DNA from: Brevinema_A sp051647245
Lineage (GTDB): Bacteria > Spirochaetota > Brevinematia > Brevinematales > Brevinemataceae
DNA length: 64,000 nucleotides
Assembly (NCBI GenBank): GCA_051647245.1
Contig: JBOFDS010000009.1
Location: forward strand, 1-64,000
Direction: 5' to 3'
The position numbers and the translations under genes are program-made. Shown here one piece after another: positions 44,825 through 53,448 of the stretch. The notes beneath the pieces are model-generated. The model was not told the DNA's origin. It saw only the letters and a list, made by a program, of their open reading frames with translations, and ran no database searches. Every line of letters starts with the position of its first letter. Position 1 is the stretch's first letter.

Positions 44825-47164
44825 ATGAGCACACCTTATTTTAACAAATTTACTAGTGATCTTCACGTCATGACCTTTTCCCTTGATGATAATTCGTTTG
44901 AAGATTACAATTTAGATACCTTTCAAAAAAAAGAAGGTCTCGGAGCGGATATTGTTCCTGTTTCTAGTGAAGAGATTTCCGGTTCTTTCACAAATAATGA
45001 AGAATTAGATTCACTCAATCAAGATGATTTTAGCTTCACAGAATCCATTAACCCTCAAACTCCAAAATCTAAAGAAACAGATGCCAATGAGTATATTTCA
45101 CCATATCCTGAGATTAATAAAATTTTCTCAGAATTTGATGAAGAAGTTTCTAACCTACTTCTTAAAGATCCGTCTATTACATTAGCCGATGATGAAGAAA
45201 GTAGCGATCCTATGGAAAATGCACGTATCTCATTAAAAAGATATGTGACAGCCCCTCTAGGAATGAATGAAGTGATTTCAGATAACTCTAAAGCCGAGCC
45301 GTCTATCGAAGAAATCACTATCCCTACAGAAGAACCTTCTGAAGTACTTGCTCCAGAGCCTGTTCTTGATGCTGTAGATGAAGTTCCTATCCCTGCTTTT
45401 GAAAATAATACAGAAGATGCTTTTGCTGCCTTCGATCAGTCACTTCAAGAAGAAATCCCTTCCTACTCCCAGCCTGCTACTCAAGATCTCTCCGAGAACC
45501 CTATCGAAGAAATCACTTTTGTGAGCGAAGATGAAGTAGATGAAGATGAAGTAGAGATCATAAAAGCAAAAATTGTTTCTGTAGATCATGTAGAAGAACT
45601 TGATCCTATAGTTGAAAAAAATCAGTCCGTTTCTCTTGAAAACATTGAGGAATTTGACAAAATGATTCAAGAAAATCCAACCATTTCTGATACTCCTCTT
45701 GAAAATAGTGAAGAAGAGGAGACTGTAATGGATCCAATTAGAGACGAAATCCAAGAAGAAGTTCTTAGTTCTTCTGTAGAAAATCTTATTGAGGAAGAGT
45801 TACCTGAGATTTCTCAAGTATCAAATTCTCATGATAACTCCTATCATTACGGAGAAGATATTAAAAAAATTGCTGAGACAGCATTTACACCTCTTCCTAG
45901 TGAGAATGATGAAAATGGTGAATTTGAGATGTCTAAGCACTTCCAAGATATTGATTTAGAGACGATCAATCACATTATTCCAGCTGATTCTAATGAATTA
46001 AATGAATATCATATGGAAGATTCTGAAGATCTTTTAGACGATGAGATTTTATCTTATACAAATGCCGTTACAAATACAAGTCCAGAAATCAATGAAACTG
46101 AAACCAATTTAGAAGGATTTGATTTAAGTGCACCTGAATACGAAGCTGAAATGCAGGGATTTGCAGATGAACTTGCAGGACCTAGCATTGAAGAGTTTAA
46201 TGCTACTGATGAAGAAGTTTTGGAAAGAGTAAACATCAGCGATCAAGATGCTTTCACAGCACAGCTGGATGCCGAAATTGAAGAAATGATGCGATCTGCT
46301 AAAGAAGATTCATCAGAAATACCTAATGTAAGTGACCAAGACTCTTTTACACAGCAATTGGATGCCGAAATTGAAGCAATGGTGAATGGTCAAAGCAATG
46401 TGGATCTTGATGCACAAGATGCCTTCACAAAGCAATTGGACGAAGAAATCTTGGAGATGTCTAAAGAATTCAAAGACATTGACCTTGAGACAATTAACTA
46501 CATCCTCCCATCTAATTCTAATGAATTGAATGAATATATTGACATGGATCGTGAGGATATTCTTGATGATGAGATTCTTTCTCTCAGTCAAGAAACTATA
46601 ATGGATCATTCTGATGATAATTTTATTTCTCAAGCTGAGAACGATTCTAAGCTTTTAACAGAGCAGATCGTTGAAGAAAATTACACTTTAGAGCCTGTAA
46701 CTATCGATACATCTTCCTTTGAAAGTAATATTGAAGAGAGTGAAATCGAAGAGAATCCAGAAGAGATTAAGGTTCATGAGGTGGTTTTTGCTCCTGAAGA
46801 TGACACGTTCGAGACAGTTGTAGAGTCTACTCCTCTTGAGTTATCAAAGGAATTGAATGAAGATGACTTATCTTTTGACCAAGATTTGATGAATAAGATT
46901 TCTGAGCTTAACAAGAGTATTAGCCAAGAATCTATTACTACTCCAACATCTAATATTATTGATGAAGATATTTTGGAACAATTCAATCAAAACACACAGC
47001 CTGATACCGAGACAAAAACAAGTCTCAGCAAAGAAGAACTTAAAGCGATGATGAGTGAGATCGATGAGCTTTTTGATCACTTACCAGATGCAAAAATTGA
47101 AGAACTTTCTCAAAAGAATTTCTACCATTTATACATCAAATTTTTAGATGAATTAGGTGTCTAG
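44825..47164 (+). CDS. Large acidic repeat protein downstream of fliS
   Basis: 779 residues, not recognised as a family. Extremely rich in Glu/Asp/Ser, no signal peptide, probably mostly disordered. Internal repeats: DQDAFTAQLDAEIEEM (from 46231), DQDSFTQQLDAEIEAM (46324) and AQDAFTKQLDEEILEM (46405); and a longer unit, MSKxFxDIDLETINxI..SNELNEY..DDEILS, at about 45927-46053 and 46455-46582. A folded C-terminal helix bundle (SKEELKAMMSEIDELFDHLPDAK, about 735-779) ends the protein. Position suggests a motility-linked scaffold. Confidence 0.75.
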   Translation: MSTPYFNKFTSDLHVMTFSLDDNSFEDYNLDTFQKKEGLGADIVPVSSEEISGSFTNNEELDSLNQDDFSFTESINPQTPKSKETDANEYISPYPEINKIFSEFDEEVSNLLLKDPSITLADDEESSDPMENARISLKRYVTAPLGMNEVISDNSKAEPSIEEITIPTEEPSEVLAPEPVLDAVDEVPIPAFENNTEDAFAAFDQSLQEEIPSYSQPATQDLSENPIEEITFVSEDEVDEDEVEIIKAKIVSVDHVEELDPIVEKNQSVSLENIEEFDKMIQENPTISDTPLENSEEEETVMDPIRDEIQEEVLSSSVENLIEEELPEISQVSNSHDNSYHYGEDIKKIAETAFTPLPSENDENGEFEMSKHFQDIDLETINHIIPADSNELNEYHMEDSEDLLDDEILSYTNAVTNTSPEINETETNLEGFDLSAPEYEAEMQGFADELAGPSIEEFNATDEEVLERVNISDQDAFTAQLDAEIEEMMRSAKEDSSEIPNVSDQDSFTQQLDAEIEAMVNGQSNVDLDAQDAFTKQLDEEILEMSKEFKDIDLETINYILPSNSNELNEYIDMDREDILDDEILSLSQETIMDHSDDNFISQAENDSKLLTEQIVEENYTLEPVTIDTSSFESNIEESEIEENPEEIKVHEVVFAPEDDTFETVVESTPLELSKELNEDDLSFDQDLMNKISELNKSISQESITTPTSNIIDEDILEQFNQNTQPDTETKTSLSKEELKAMMSEIDELFDHLPDAKIEELSQKNFYHLYIKFLDELGV

Positions 47165-47165
47165 T

Positions 47166-47318
47166 ATGAGTTTAAAAGAAAAACTAATCTATTTTCATAG
47201 TCATCCTGCGAAGGCTACACTTGAGTATGATTTGAGCAACTCAAAGGGGCTCAAAAGAAAGCTCATCAAGCTACATGATCTTTTTGAAGAAAAGAAGAAA
47301 CTTTCTTCTAATATCTAA
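47166..47318 (+). CDS. Unlisted 50-residue basic protein
   Basis: ATG one base after the stop codon of the acidic protein; 50 codons to TAA. The product begins MSLKEKLIYF and is rich in Lys and Leu (KGLKRKLIKLHDLFEEKKK), helical and basic, the opposite charge of the protein before it. AGGTG provides a weak ribosome site and a terminator follows at once, so it is a plausible last gene of the unit. Confidence 0.6.
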   Translation: MSLKEKLIYFHSHPAKATLEYDLSNSKGLKRKLIKLHDLFEEKKKLSSNI

Positions 47319-47324
47319 TAAAAC

Positions 47325-47356
47325 AAACTCCCTACTATTTTAGTGGGGAGTTTTTC
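47325..47356 (+). terminator. Intrinsic terminator of the fliS unit
   Basis: 11-bp stem ACTCCCTACTA / TAGTGGGGAGT with a T-run. Confidence 0.9.
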
Positions 47357-47369
47357 GTGAGATAAATTC

Positions 47370-47398
47370 TTGACATAAAAAGAAAAGTTATTTATAAT
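47370..47398 (+). promoter_or_regulatory. Perfect consensus promoter of mcsA-mcsB-mrdA-rodA
   Basis: TTGACA, 17 nt, TATAAT, about 50 nt before mcsA. No CtsR heptad repeat is visible between it and the gene. Confidence 0.88.
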
Positions 47399-47447
47399 TT
47401 GTTAAGACTAACTCTAACTTACATAGATAGACTCTAAGGAGGGCATT

Positions 47448-47999
47448 ATGTTTTCAAAAATGTGTGACCTGTGCCAAGCACAACCTGCCGTGCTATTTTT
47501 CCGTACTTTTAACGGCGAATCTATTGGTGAAGAAGGCCTTTGTCCACAATGCGCGATGAAGCGTTTCTCTGAAGCTACATTAGATGAAAATCAACCTCAA
47601 GAAAATGAAGAAATCTTACATAGTATCAATGCTATGCGAAATATTTTGTCAGATATTGTTGGGCATATTAATAAAATTTCGATTACGACAGACGATAAAT
47701 CTTCTATTGATAATAGCGAAAAATGTCCTGTTTGCCAAAGCTCATCGGAAGATATTGATGATAATATGATTGGGTGTAGTCAATGTTTTGAAACATTCCA
47801 AGCAACACTCAAGACGGAATTGCATGAACACAGTTATGGACAAAAGCATCTTGGCAAAGTTCCAGCTCGTCTGCGTAAAGATTTCTTCAAAGAAATCGAG
47901 ATTGAGAAGTTGAAGATTAAACTTCAGTCCTTGATTCGAGAAGAGGCTTACGAAGAAGCCGCTAAAATCCAAAAACGCATTTCAAAATTAGAAGGATAG
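47448..47999 (+). CDS. McsA-like zinc/UVR-domain protein
   Basis: 183 residues. Four CXXC motifs (CDLC, CPQC, CPVC and CSQC) and a C-terminal UVR motif (LKIKLQSLIREEAYEEAAKIQKRISKLE) match McsA, the activator of the McsB arginine kinase in Firmicutes. GPARLRK-like segment (VPARLRKDF) is also typical. 6 nt before the McsB-like gene, the conserved order; ctsR and clpC are not adjacent. Confidence 0.9.
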   Translation: MFSKMCDLCQAQPAVLFFRTFNGESIGEEGLCPQCAMKRFSEATLDENQPQENEEILHSINAMRNILSDIVGHINKISITTDDKSSIDNSEKCPVCQSSSEDIDDNMIGCSQCFETFQATLKTELHEHSYGQKHLGKVPARLRKDFFKEIEIEKLKIKLQSLIREEAYEEAAKIQKRISKLEG

Positions 48000-48005
48000 A
48001 CTCTC

Positions 48006-49031
48006 ATGGAAAAGATCGTCCTTCCTCGGCAACAAACTCAAAAAAAAACAAATGACAGTATTATCATCTCTAGTAGAATAGATATTTTTCGAAATATTGA
48101 TGGGCTTATCTTCCCTGATAAGCTACCTTCTCTTGACAAAAACCTGATTGTGGAGCAATATCAAAAGATCTGTGAACAAGCATTTGATGAAGATATTGTT
48201 TTTAAATCATTAGATAATCTATCATCCACAGAAAAAAAGAATTTCTACACAAACTTACTACTTTTTAGTGATGTAGAAAACGAAAATGAGTCTTTTTCAG
48301 TCTTCTACGCAAAAGATGCGTCTTGGATTCTTGCGCCTAACGAAAATAGTCATTTCCATCTTTACTCGAGTGATTTTGGGCTTTCTCTTAAAGATATTTA
48401 TAAACGTTTAAGTGCTGTTGTTGATATTTTTGAAGAGCACATTCACTTTTCATTTCATCATGACTTTGGCTATCTCGTTCCTGATATTACCTATGTTGGG
48501 AATGGTCTTTCTTGCGAAGTTTTGGTCAATCTTGCAGGATTGGAGTTCAATGGATCTATTGTTGATCTTCAAAAAGTCTGCGAAGAAAGTCGTCTCCAAT
48601 TAACTCCACTTACTAACTATCCTCACGAGAAATTTTTCATTGTATCAAACAGTACTTCTTTTGGGATTAGTGATCAGGATTTGATTTCAAACTTGATGGA
48701 ATTTCTTCAAAAACTAAACGAAACAGAGCTCCAAGCAAGAAAAGCTATCACAGAAAAACAAGAAGATAGAGATTTTTTTGCTGCTCAGATTATGCAGATC
48801 TTATCTAAAAAATCAATTTCATACAATGAATCTCTTGAATTTATTGCTATTGTGGATATGTTACATAAGATCATGTACAAAATCACCGATAGAACTCTAT
48901 GGCTAGAGCAGATTTATCGTCTTCAAAATAATAGTGATCTCTTCAATTTGATTGAGAATATCGAAGAAATTAATGAGATTCGTATGAAACTTCTCACACA
49001 AATCTTTAATAATACTATCGTTACCAAATAA
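48006..49031 (+). CDS. McsB-like protein, probable pseudo-arginine kinase
   Basis: 341 residues that align along McsB (phosphagen-kinase fold): ISSRIDIFRN (B. subtilis LSSRIRLARN), APNENSHFHLY (LNEEDHIRIQ), YVGNGLSCEVLVNLAGL (NVGTGLRASVMMHLP), FFIVSNSTSFG (IFQISNQITLG). Residues needed for ATP and guanidinium chemistry are mostly lost: Arg of SRIR is Asp26, the EED acid pair is Asn/Ser, CPTN is DITY (Cys lost) and GLRAS is GLSCE (Arg lost). It is intact in frame and retained beside mcsA, so a non-catalytic role is likely. Confidence 0.82.
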   Translation: MEKIVLPRQQTQKKTNDSIIISSRIDIFRNIDGLIFPDKLPSLDKNLIVEQYQKICEQAFDEDIVFKSLDNLSSTEKKNFYTNLLLFSDVENENESFSVFYAKDASWILAPNENSHFHLYSSDFGLSLKDIYKRLSAVVDIFEEHIHFSFHHDFGYLVPDITYVGNGLSCEVLVNLAGLEFNGSIVDLQKVCEESRLQLTPLTNYPHEKFFIVSNSTSFGISDQDLISNLMEFLQKLNETELQARKAITEKQEDRDFFAAQIMQILSKKSISYNESLEFIAIVDMLHKIMYKITDRTLWLEQIYRLQNNSDLFNLIENIEEINEIRMKLLTQIFNNTIVTK

Positions 49032-49046
49032 TTATCAAAGGTTCTT

Positions 49047-50861
49047 ATGACAGAAACAAAAAATATCCCCTATCAACGTATTTTTGCTATTTCCGGTGTC
49101 TTAATTCTTATCTTTCTTATTTTTGTAACTCGTTTGAGTTACCTTCAGCTCATGAAAGGAAGTATCTTCAAACATAGATCAGAGCGAAATCAAAGCCGTA
49201 ATATCTTTGTTGATGCGCACCGTAGTATTATTTACGATAGAAATAAAGAATTAAAACTTGCCTATAACCAACAATCTCTTGCTGTAACTGTTATCAAAGC
49301 CAACTTACCAGAAGATGCCAACGAAAGACATCAATTATTTGAAAAAGTAGCTACTCTCCTTGACATACCAATAACTCAGATCGAAAGAGTGGTTAGAGAT
49401 AGTAAAGTCGATGAGTATACTCCTATCGTGCTTAAAAGAGACCTTTCACCTGATGTGATTGGCCGTTTTGCTGAGAAAATTGAGGATTTCCCTGGTGTTT
49501 ACTGGGAAAATAGACCAAAACGTGTCTACCCCTTTGCGAAAGGCAGCTTTCATATTGTGGGGTACACAGGTCTCATCGATCAAAAAGAATATAAAATCGT
49601 TCAAGATAAACCAGACTACCACTTGGGTGGATCTATTGGTAAATTTGGAATTGAAAAACAATACGATGCCTTGATTCGTGGAAAATTTGGAATATTGCAG
49701 CGTTCTGTGAACGCTCGTGGACAGGTTCTCTCTCAAGAAATCTCCAAAGACCCTATTCAAGATCATCACTTGGTATTAACAGTGGATGCTCGTCTTCAGG
49801 GCAAAGCTTTTGAACTTATCGAGCCTTATAAAGGTGCGGTGATTGTTACTAAAGTTGATACTGGTGAAGTGCTGTCGATCGTGAGTTCACCTTCTATTGA
49901 TCCAAATATTTTTAATAATATTTCCGAGTCTTCTCAGGCGTTCTATGATCTTCTATTTGATCCAGATCACCCATTCGTCAACAGAGCAATTCAAGGAAAA
50001 TACCCTCCTGCTTCTATTTTTAAGCTCATCTCAAGTGCCGCCTTCCTAAAAGCTGGGGTAGATCCTGAAAAACCTCTCATGACAACAGGTTCCTATGATA
50101 TTGGTAATCGTACCTTTAAAGATTGGAGAAACCAAGGTCGTGTGAATGGTGTTCGAGATGCTATCGCTGCTTCTGCCAACGTATATTACTACCACTACTC
50201 TCAAAGCGTCGGTCGTAATGCGATTTTTGATATGGCTCGTGATTTTGGGGTAACAAAACCCTACCAAATCGACCTTCCTGAAGAACTTTCAGGATTTATA
50301 CCTAATGAAACTTGGTTTCAACGCACTCATAAACGTCGTTGGTCTAATGGTGATACCGCCAATATCGCTATCGGACAAGGTGATATGTTGACAACACCTT
50401 TAGAGCTTAACATGTTGACTTCTGCTATTGCAAACGGTGGTACTATCTACCGTCCTTATATACTCAAAGAACGTCTCCGAATCAGAGATAAGGCTATTAT
50501 TTGGAAACAAGACAAGGTACCTTTGAAAACAGTCAATCTATCACCTGAACACTTTAAAACAATTCAAGAAGGTATGTTCCAAGTAATGCAACCTCCTCGA
50601 GGAACTGCTGGCTATCTAAATGCTTATAGAATGATTTCTATACCTATTGCAGCAAAAACAGGGACAGCTCAGACTGGACTTGGACGAAAAGATAACGGTC
50701 TTTTCACGGCTTATGGTCCTTATGGGGAAGAAAATTTATCTAATGCTATTGCAATTACTGTCCTTGTTGAAAGAGAGCGAACAGGAGCTGCGGTTAAGAT
50801 CGCAGCGGATTTGTTCAACTACTATTTTGGGGTTCTCTACCCAGACCTCTATAAAAAATAA
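49047..50861 (+). CDS. mrdA: Penicillin-binding protein 2 (transpeptidase)
   Basis: 604 residues. One N-terminal TM (about 11-32), PBP dimerisation domain, then transpeptidase with SxxK (PPASIFKLI), SxN (ASANVYYYH) and KTG (AAKTGTAQT). Works with RodA in lateral wall elongation. 15 nt after the McsB-like gene and 12 nt before rodA. The presence of mcsAB-like genes upstream in the same transcript is unusual. Confidence 0.95.
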   Translation: MTETKNIPYQRIFAISGVLILIFLIFVTRLSYLQLMKGSIFKHRSERNQSRNIFVDAHRSIIYDRNKELKLAYNQQSLAVTVIKANLPEDANERHQLFEKVATLLDIPITQIERVVRDSKVDEYTPIVLKRDLSPDVIGRFAEKIEDFPGVYWENRPKRVYPFAKGSFHIVGYTGLIDQKEYKIVQDKPDYHLGGSIGKFGIEKQYDALIRGKFGILQRSVNARGQVLSQEISKDPIQDHHLVLTVDARLQGKAFELIEPYKGAVIVTKVDTGEVLSIVSSPSIDPNIFNNISESSQAFYDLLFDPDHPFVNRAIQGKYPPASIFKLISSAAFLKAGVDPEKPLMTTGSYDIGNRTFKDWRNQGRVNGVRDAIAASANVYYYHYSQSVGRNAIFDMARDFGVTKPYQIDLPEELSGFIPNETWFQRTHKRRWSNGDTANIAIGQGDMLTTPLELNMLTSAIANGGTIYRPYILKERLRIRDKAIIWKQDKVPLKTVNLSPEHFKTIQEGMFQVMQPPRGTAGYLNAYRMISIPIAAKTGTAQTGLGRKDNGLFTAYGPYGEENLSNAIAITVLVERERTGAAVKIAADLFNYYFGVLYPDLYKK

Positions 50862-50873
50862 AAGGAACTCGAT

Positions 50874-52190
50874 GTGAAAGATTTATTTAAAGGCGAAACC
50901 TTTCTCTTTATTTTAGTGAGCATGCTTCTGTCTGCTATTGGAGTACTTTTCATTATTAGTACAGGACAATTAGAAAATAGCCAAAATACAAACCTCTATT
51001 TACGTCAGATCGTGTGGATTATTCTTGGTATTATCGTGTCCATTGTGATTCTTTCTATTGATTACTACTACATTGTAGAGACATCCATTGTCTACTACGC
51101 ACTTGGGGTTATTCTTTTGATTGTAACGCTTGTTATCGGTAAAGAAATCAAAGGAGCACGTAGTTGGCTTGGATTTAGCAGTATGGGTATTCAAGCGTCT
51201 GAGTTTATGAAGCTCTGTTACATTGTCTTCTATGCAAAATTTCTTAGTAATATTTCTAAGGAAGAAAAGAATTTCCAAACTCTTGTGCAAGCAACATGTA
51301 TTCTAATATTGCCATTAGGTTTGATCCTACTTCAACCAGACTTGGGAACAGCTATTGTTTTTTGTAGTATCTTTTTAGTGATGTCCTTACTTGGCTTGAA
51401 AGATATCCAAATTATCCTCAACGCTTTGATGACAGGTATTTTGACTTCGATCTTAATTTTAAGTTATGCATATTATCAATTCTACTACAAAACCGTCCAC
51501 AATACGGAACACCCTGTTTTTGAGATTATTTTAGATCATAATACCTTTTTGGCTTTGGCCTTAATTTTACTTATTTATGCAACGATTACTTTTATTATCG
51601 AATTAATCCAACAAATTTCATGGCTTAGTCGATTTACTCGATGGTCAGGAATTCTTGGAGTAAGTTTTTTAGTTTCAGGTTTGGTAGAAAAATTCCTCAA
51701 GCCATATCAATGGAACCGTCTTCTTGTCTTCCTCAATCCTGAATTTGATAGGCTTGGAGCTGGATACAATACCATCCAATCTCAAATCGCTGTAGGATCT
51801 GGTGGTTTATTTGGGCAAGGTATCTTCAAAGGATCTCAAAACCTTCGTGGATTCCTTCCTGAAAAACACACAGACTTTATCTTTTCGATTTTGTCTGAAG
51901 AGACAGGGTTTATGGGGAGTCTTTTTGTGATTCTATTATATGCCTTCTTCCTTGGCTTCATCGTAAAAGTAATTCTCATTGCGAAAGATCGTGAGGGTTC
52001 GTACATTGCTGGGGGCTTGCTCGCAATGTACGCAGCGCATATTTGTATCAATATAGGAATGAATATCGGTGTAACACCTGTAACGGGGCTTCCGCTGCCA
52101 TTTATCAGCTACGGGGGATCTTTCTACCTTGTCTGTATCATGGGTGTAGCGATGGTATTAAATATCTATCAACGTCGTTTCGTTCACTAA
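50874..52190 (+). CDS. rodA: RodA peptidoglycan glycosyltransferase (SEDS)
   Basis: 438 residues, about ten TM segments. GTG start after AAAGGAAC. SEDS motifs are visible: KGARSWLG, LLQPDLGTAIVF (catalytic Asp loop), GSGGLFGQGIFKGSQN, LPEKHTDFIFSILSEE and the GVTPVTGLPLPFISYGGS signature. A central segment (about 205-230) is longer than usual. Partner of PBP2 upstream. Confidence 0.95.
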   Translation: MKDLFKGETFLFILVSMLLSAIGVLFIISTGQLENSQNTNLYLRQIVWIILGIIVSIVILSIDYYYIVETSIVYYALGVILLIVTLVIGKEIKGARSWLGFSSMGIQASEFMKLCYIVFYAKFLSNISKEEKNFQTLVQATCILILPLGLILLQPDLGTAIVFCSIFLVMSLLGLKDIQIILNALMTGILTSILILSYAYYQFYYKTVHNTEHPVFEIILDHNTFLALALILLIYATITFIIELIQQISWLSRFTRWSGILGVSFLVSGLVEKFLKPYQWNRLLVFLNPEFDRLGAGYNTIQSQIAVGSGGLFGQGIFKGSQNLRGFLPEKHTDFIFSILSEETGFMGSLFVILLYAFFLGFIVKVILIAKDREGSYIAGGLLAMYAAHICINIGMNIGVTPVTGLPLPFISYGGSFYLVCIMGVAMVLNIYQRRFVH

Positions 52191-52203
52191 ATTTATCAAC
52201 AAA

Positions 52204-52238
52204 TCAAAAAAAGAGTACCGTAATGGTACTCTTTTTTA
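52204..52238. terminator. Bidirectional intrinsic terminator
   Basis: Stem AAAGAGTACC / GGTACTCTTT, loop GTAAT, flanked by A and T runs; between rodA (+) and dnaJ (-). Confidence 0.92.
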
Positions 52239-52248
52239 TAGGAAAAAT

Positions 52249-53331
52249 TTAGATTGTCTCTTTCATTTCTTTAGCAAGCTCTTTAAGAAGATCCTTTGCC
52301 TTGCCAGAAACTTTCTTCGGCACTTCAATATAAGCCTCAAAATATAGGTGTCCACGACGTCCTGAGCGAACATTTGGGATACCGGCATGCTCAATCTTTA
52401 GTTTTTGACCAGGCTGGATGCCTTCAGGAAGTTTGATTTTCTTTGGAGTTTCAAGTGTTTGAACCTCAATCTCTCCCCCAAGAACAGCTCTAGCATAGCT
52501 AATTTCAAGTTTAGCAAGTAAGTGATCGCCATCTCTCATAAACTTCGTATGATTTCTGATCGAAATAAAGATATAAAGATCACCACGAGGGCCGTTGAAC
52601 GGTGCTGCATTCCCTTCTCCAGAAATACGGAGCTTCATACCATCATCGACACCCGCAGGCACGACAGCAGATACGGGAACACTTTCCATCACGACACTCT
52701 CGCCACGACAGGTATGACAAGGGTCTGCAACCATTTTACCAGATCCTTTACAATGAGGACAAGCCTGAGTCATCGCAAAGAAACCTTGTTGAACTTGAAC
52801 ACGTCCAGCTCCACGACAAGTCGTACAAGTCGTAGGTGCTTTTTGAGATTTGGAGCCTGTGCCTTTACATGTGCCACAAGGCTCAGCACGACGAATTTTC
52901 AAGTCAATGGTTTGTTTCTCAAGGACATCTTTCAAATCAAATTTGACCTGAGTTTGAACATCAGAACCTCTGAGAGATTGAGCTTGAGAACGACCGCCTC
53001 CCCCACCAAAAAAGCTCTCAAAAATATCTTCAAAACCACCAGCTCCACCAAATCCACCACGGAAAATATCTTCAAAGCCACCACCAAAACCACCAGCTCC
53101 ACCGCCTCCTTGTTGGAATGCCGCTTCACCGTATTGGTCATAAGTCTGACGTTTTTGAGGATCGGAAAGCACTTCGTAGGCTTTACCAGCTTCTTTGAAT
53201 TTTGCTTCAGCCTCTGCATCGTTAGGGTTTCGGTCTGGGTGATATTTCATCGCTTGTTTACGAAACGCTTTTTTAATTTCATCTTGGCTCGCAGAACGAG
53301 AGACACCTAGTAAATCATAGTAATCTGCCAT
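52249..53331 (-). CDS. dnaJ: Chaperone DnaJ
   Basis: 360 residues. J-domain with HPD (31-33), Gly/Phe-rich linker (about 75-120, repeated GGFEDIF), zinc domain with CGTCKGTG, CTTCRGAG, CPHCKGSG and CHTCRGES, then substrate-binding C-terminal domains. Stimulates DnaK ATPase. Downstream of dnaK but behind a hairpin and its own promoter. Confidence 0.96.
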   Translation of the reverse strand: MADYYDLLGVSRSASQDEIKKAFRKQAMKYHPDRNPNDAEAEAKFKEAGKAYEVLSDPQKRQTYDQYGEAAFQQGGGGAGGFGGGFEDIFRGGFGGAGGFEDIFESFFGGGGGRSQAQSLRGSDVQTQVKFDLKDVLEKQTIDLKIRRAEPCGTCKGTGSKSQKAPTTCTTCRGAGRVQVQQGFFAMTQACPHCKGSGKMVADPCHTCRGESVVMESVPVSAVVPAGVDDGMKLRISGEGNAAPFNGPRGDLYIFISIRNHTKFMRDGDHLLAKLEISYARAVLGGEIEVQTLETPKKIKLPEGIQPGQKLKIEHAGIPNVRSGRRGHLYFEAYIEVPKKVSGKAKDLLKELAKEMKETI

Positions 53332-53362
53332 CGATATAACCTCTCATTAGAAATTCCTCATT

Positions 53363-53391
53363 ATTATGCACGAAATAACGCTAAATGTCAA
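53363..53391 (-). promoter_or_regulatory. Sigma70-type promoter of dnaJ
   Basis: Minus-strand TTGACA (perfect), 17 nt, CATAAT, about 32 nt before the dnaJ ATG. Confidence 0.75.
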
Positions 53392-53394
53392 TAT

Positions 53395-53429
53395 AAGATA
53401 GGAGTAAGCGATCACTTACTCCTAATCTT
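53395..53429 (-). terminator. Hairpin between dnaK and dnaJ
   Basis: AAGAT-AGGAGTAAG / CTTACTCCT-ATCTT stem of about 14 bp with one bulge. No T-run follows, so it may be a weak terminator or an RNA-stability element. Confidence 0.55.
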
Positions 53430-53448
53430 GATTGAATGTTTGATTCTA

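Noticed and set aside
47399..47447. CtsR operator before mcsA
   Set aside because: No tandem GGTCAAA-type heptads in the leader.
52522..53310. 262-codon ORF antisense to dnaJ
   Set aside because: Low-complexity mirror of the dnaJ frame; dnaJ is unambiguous.
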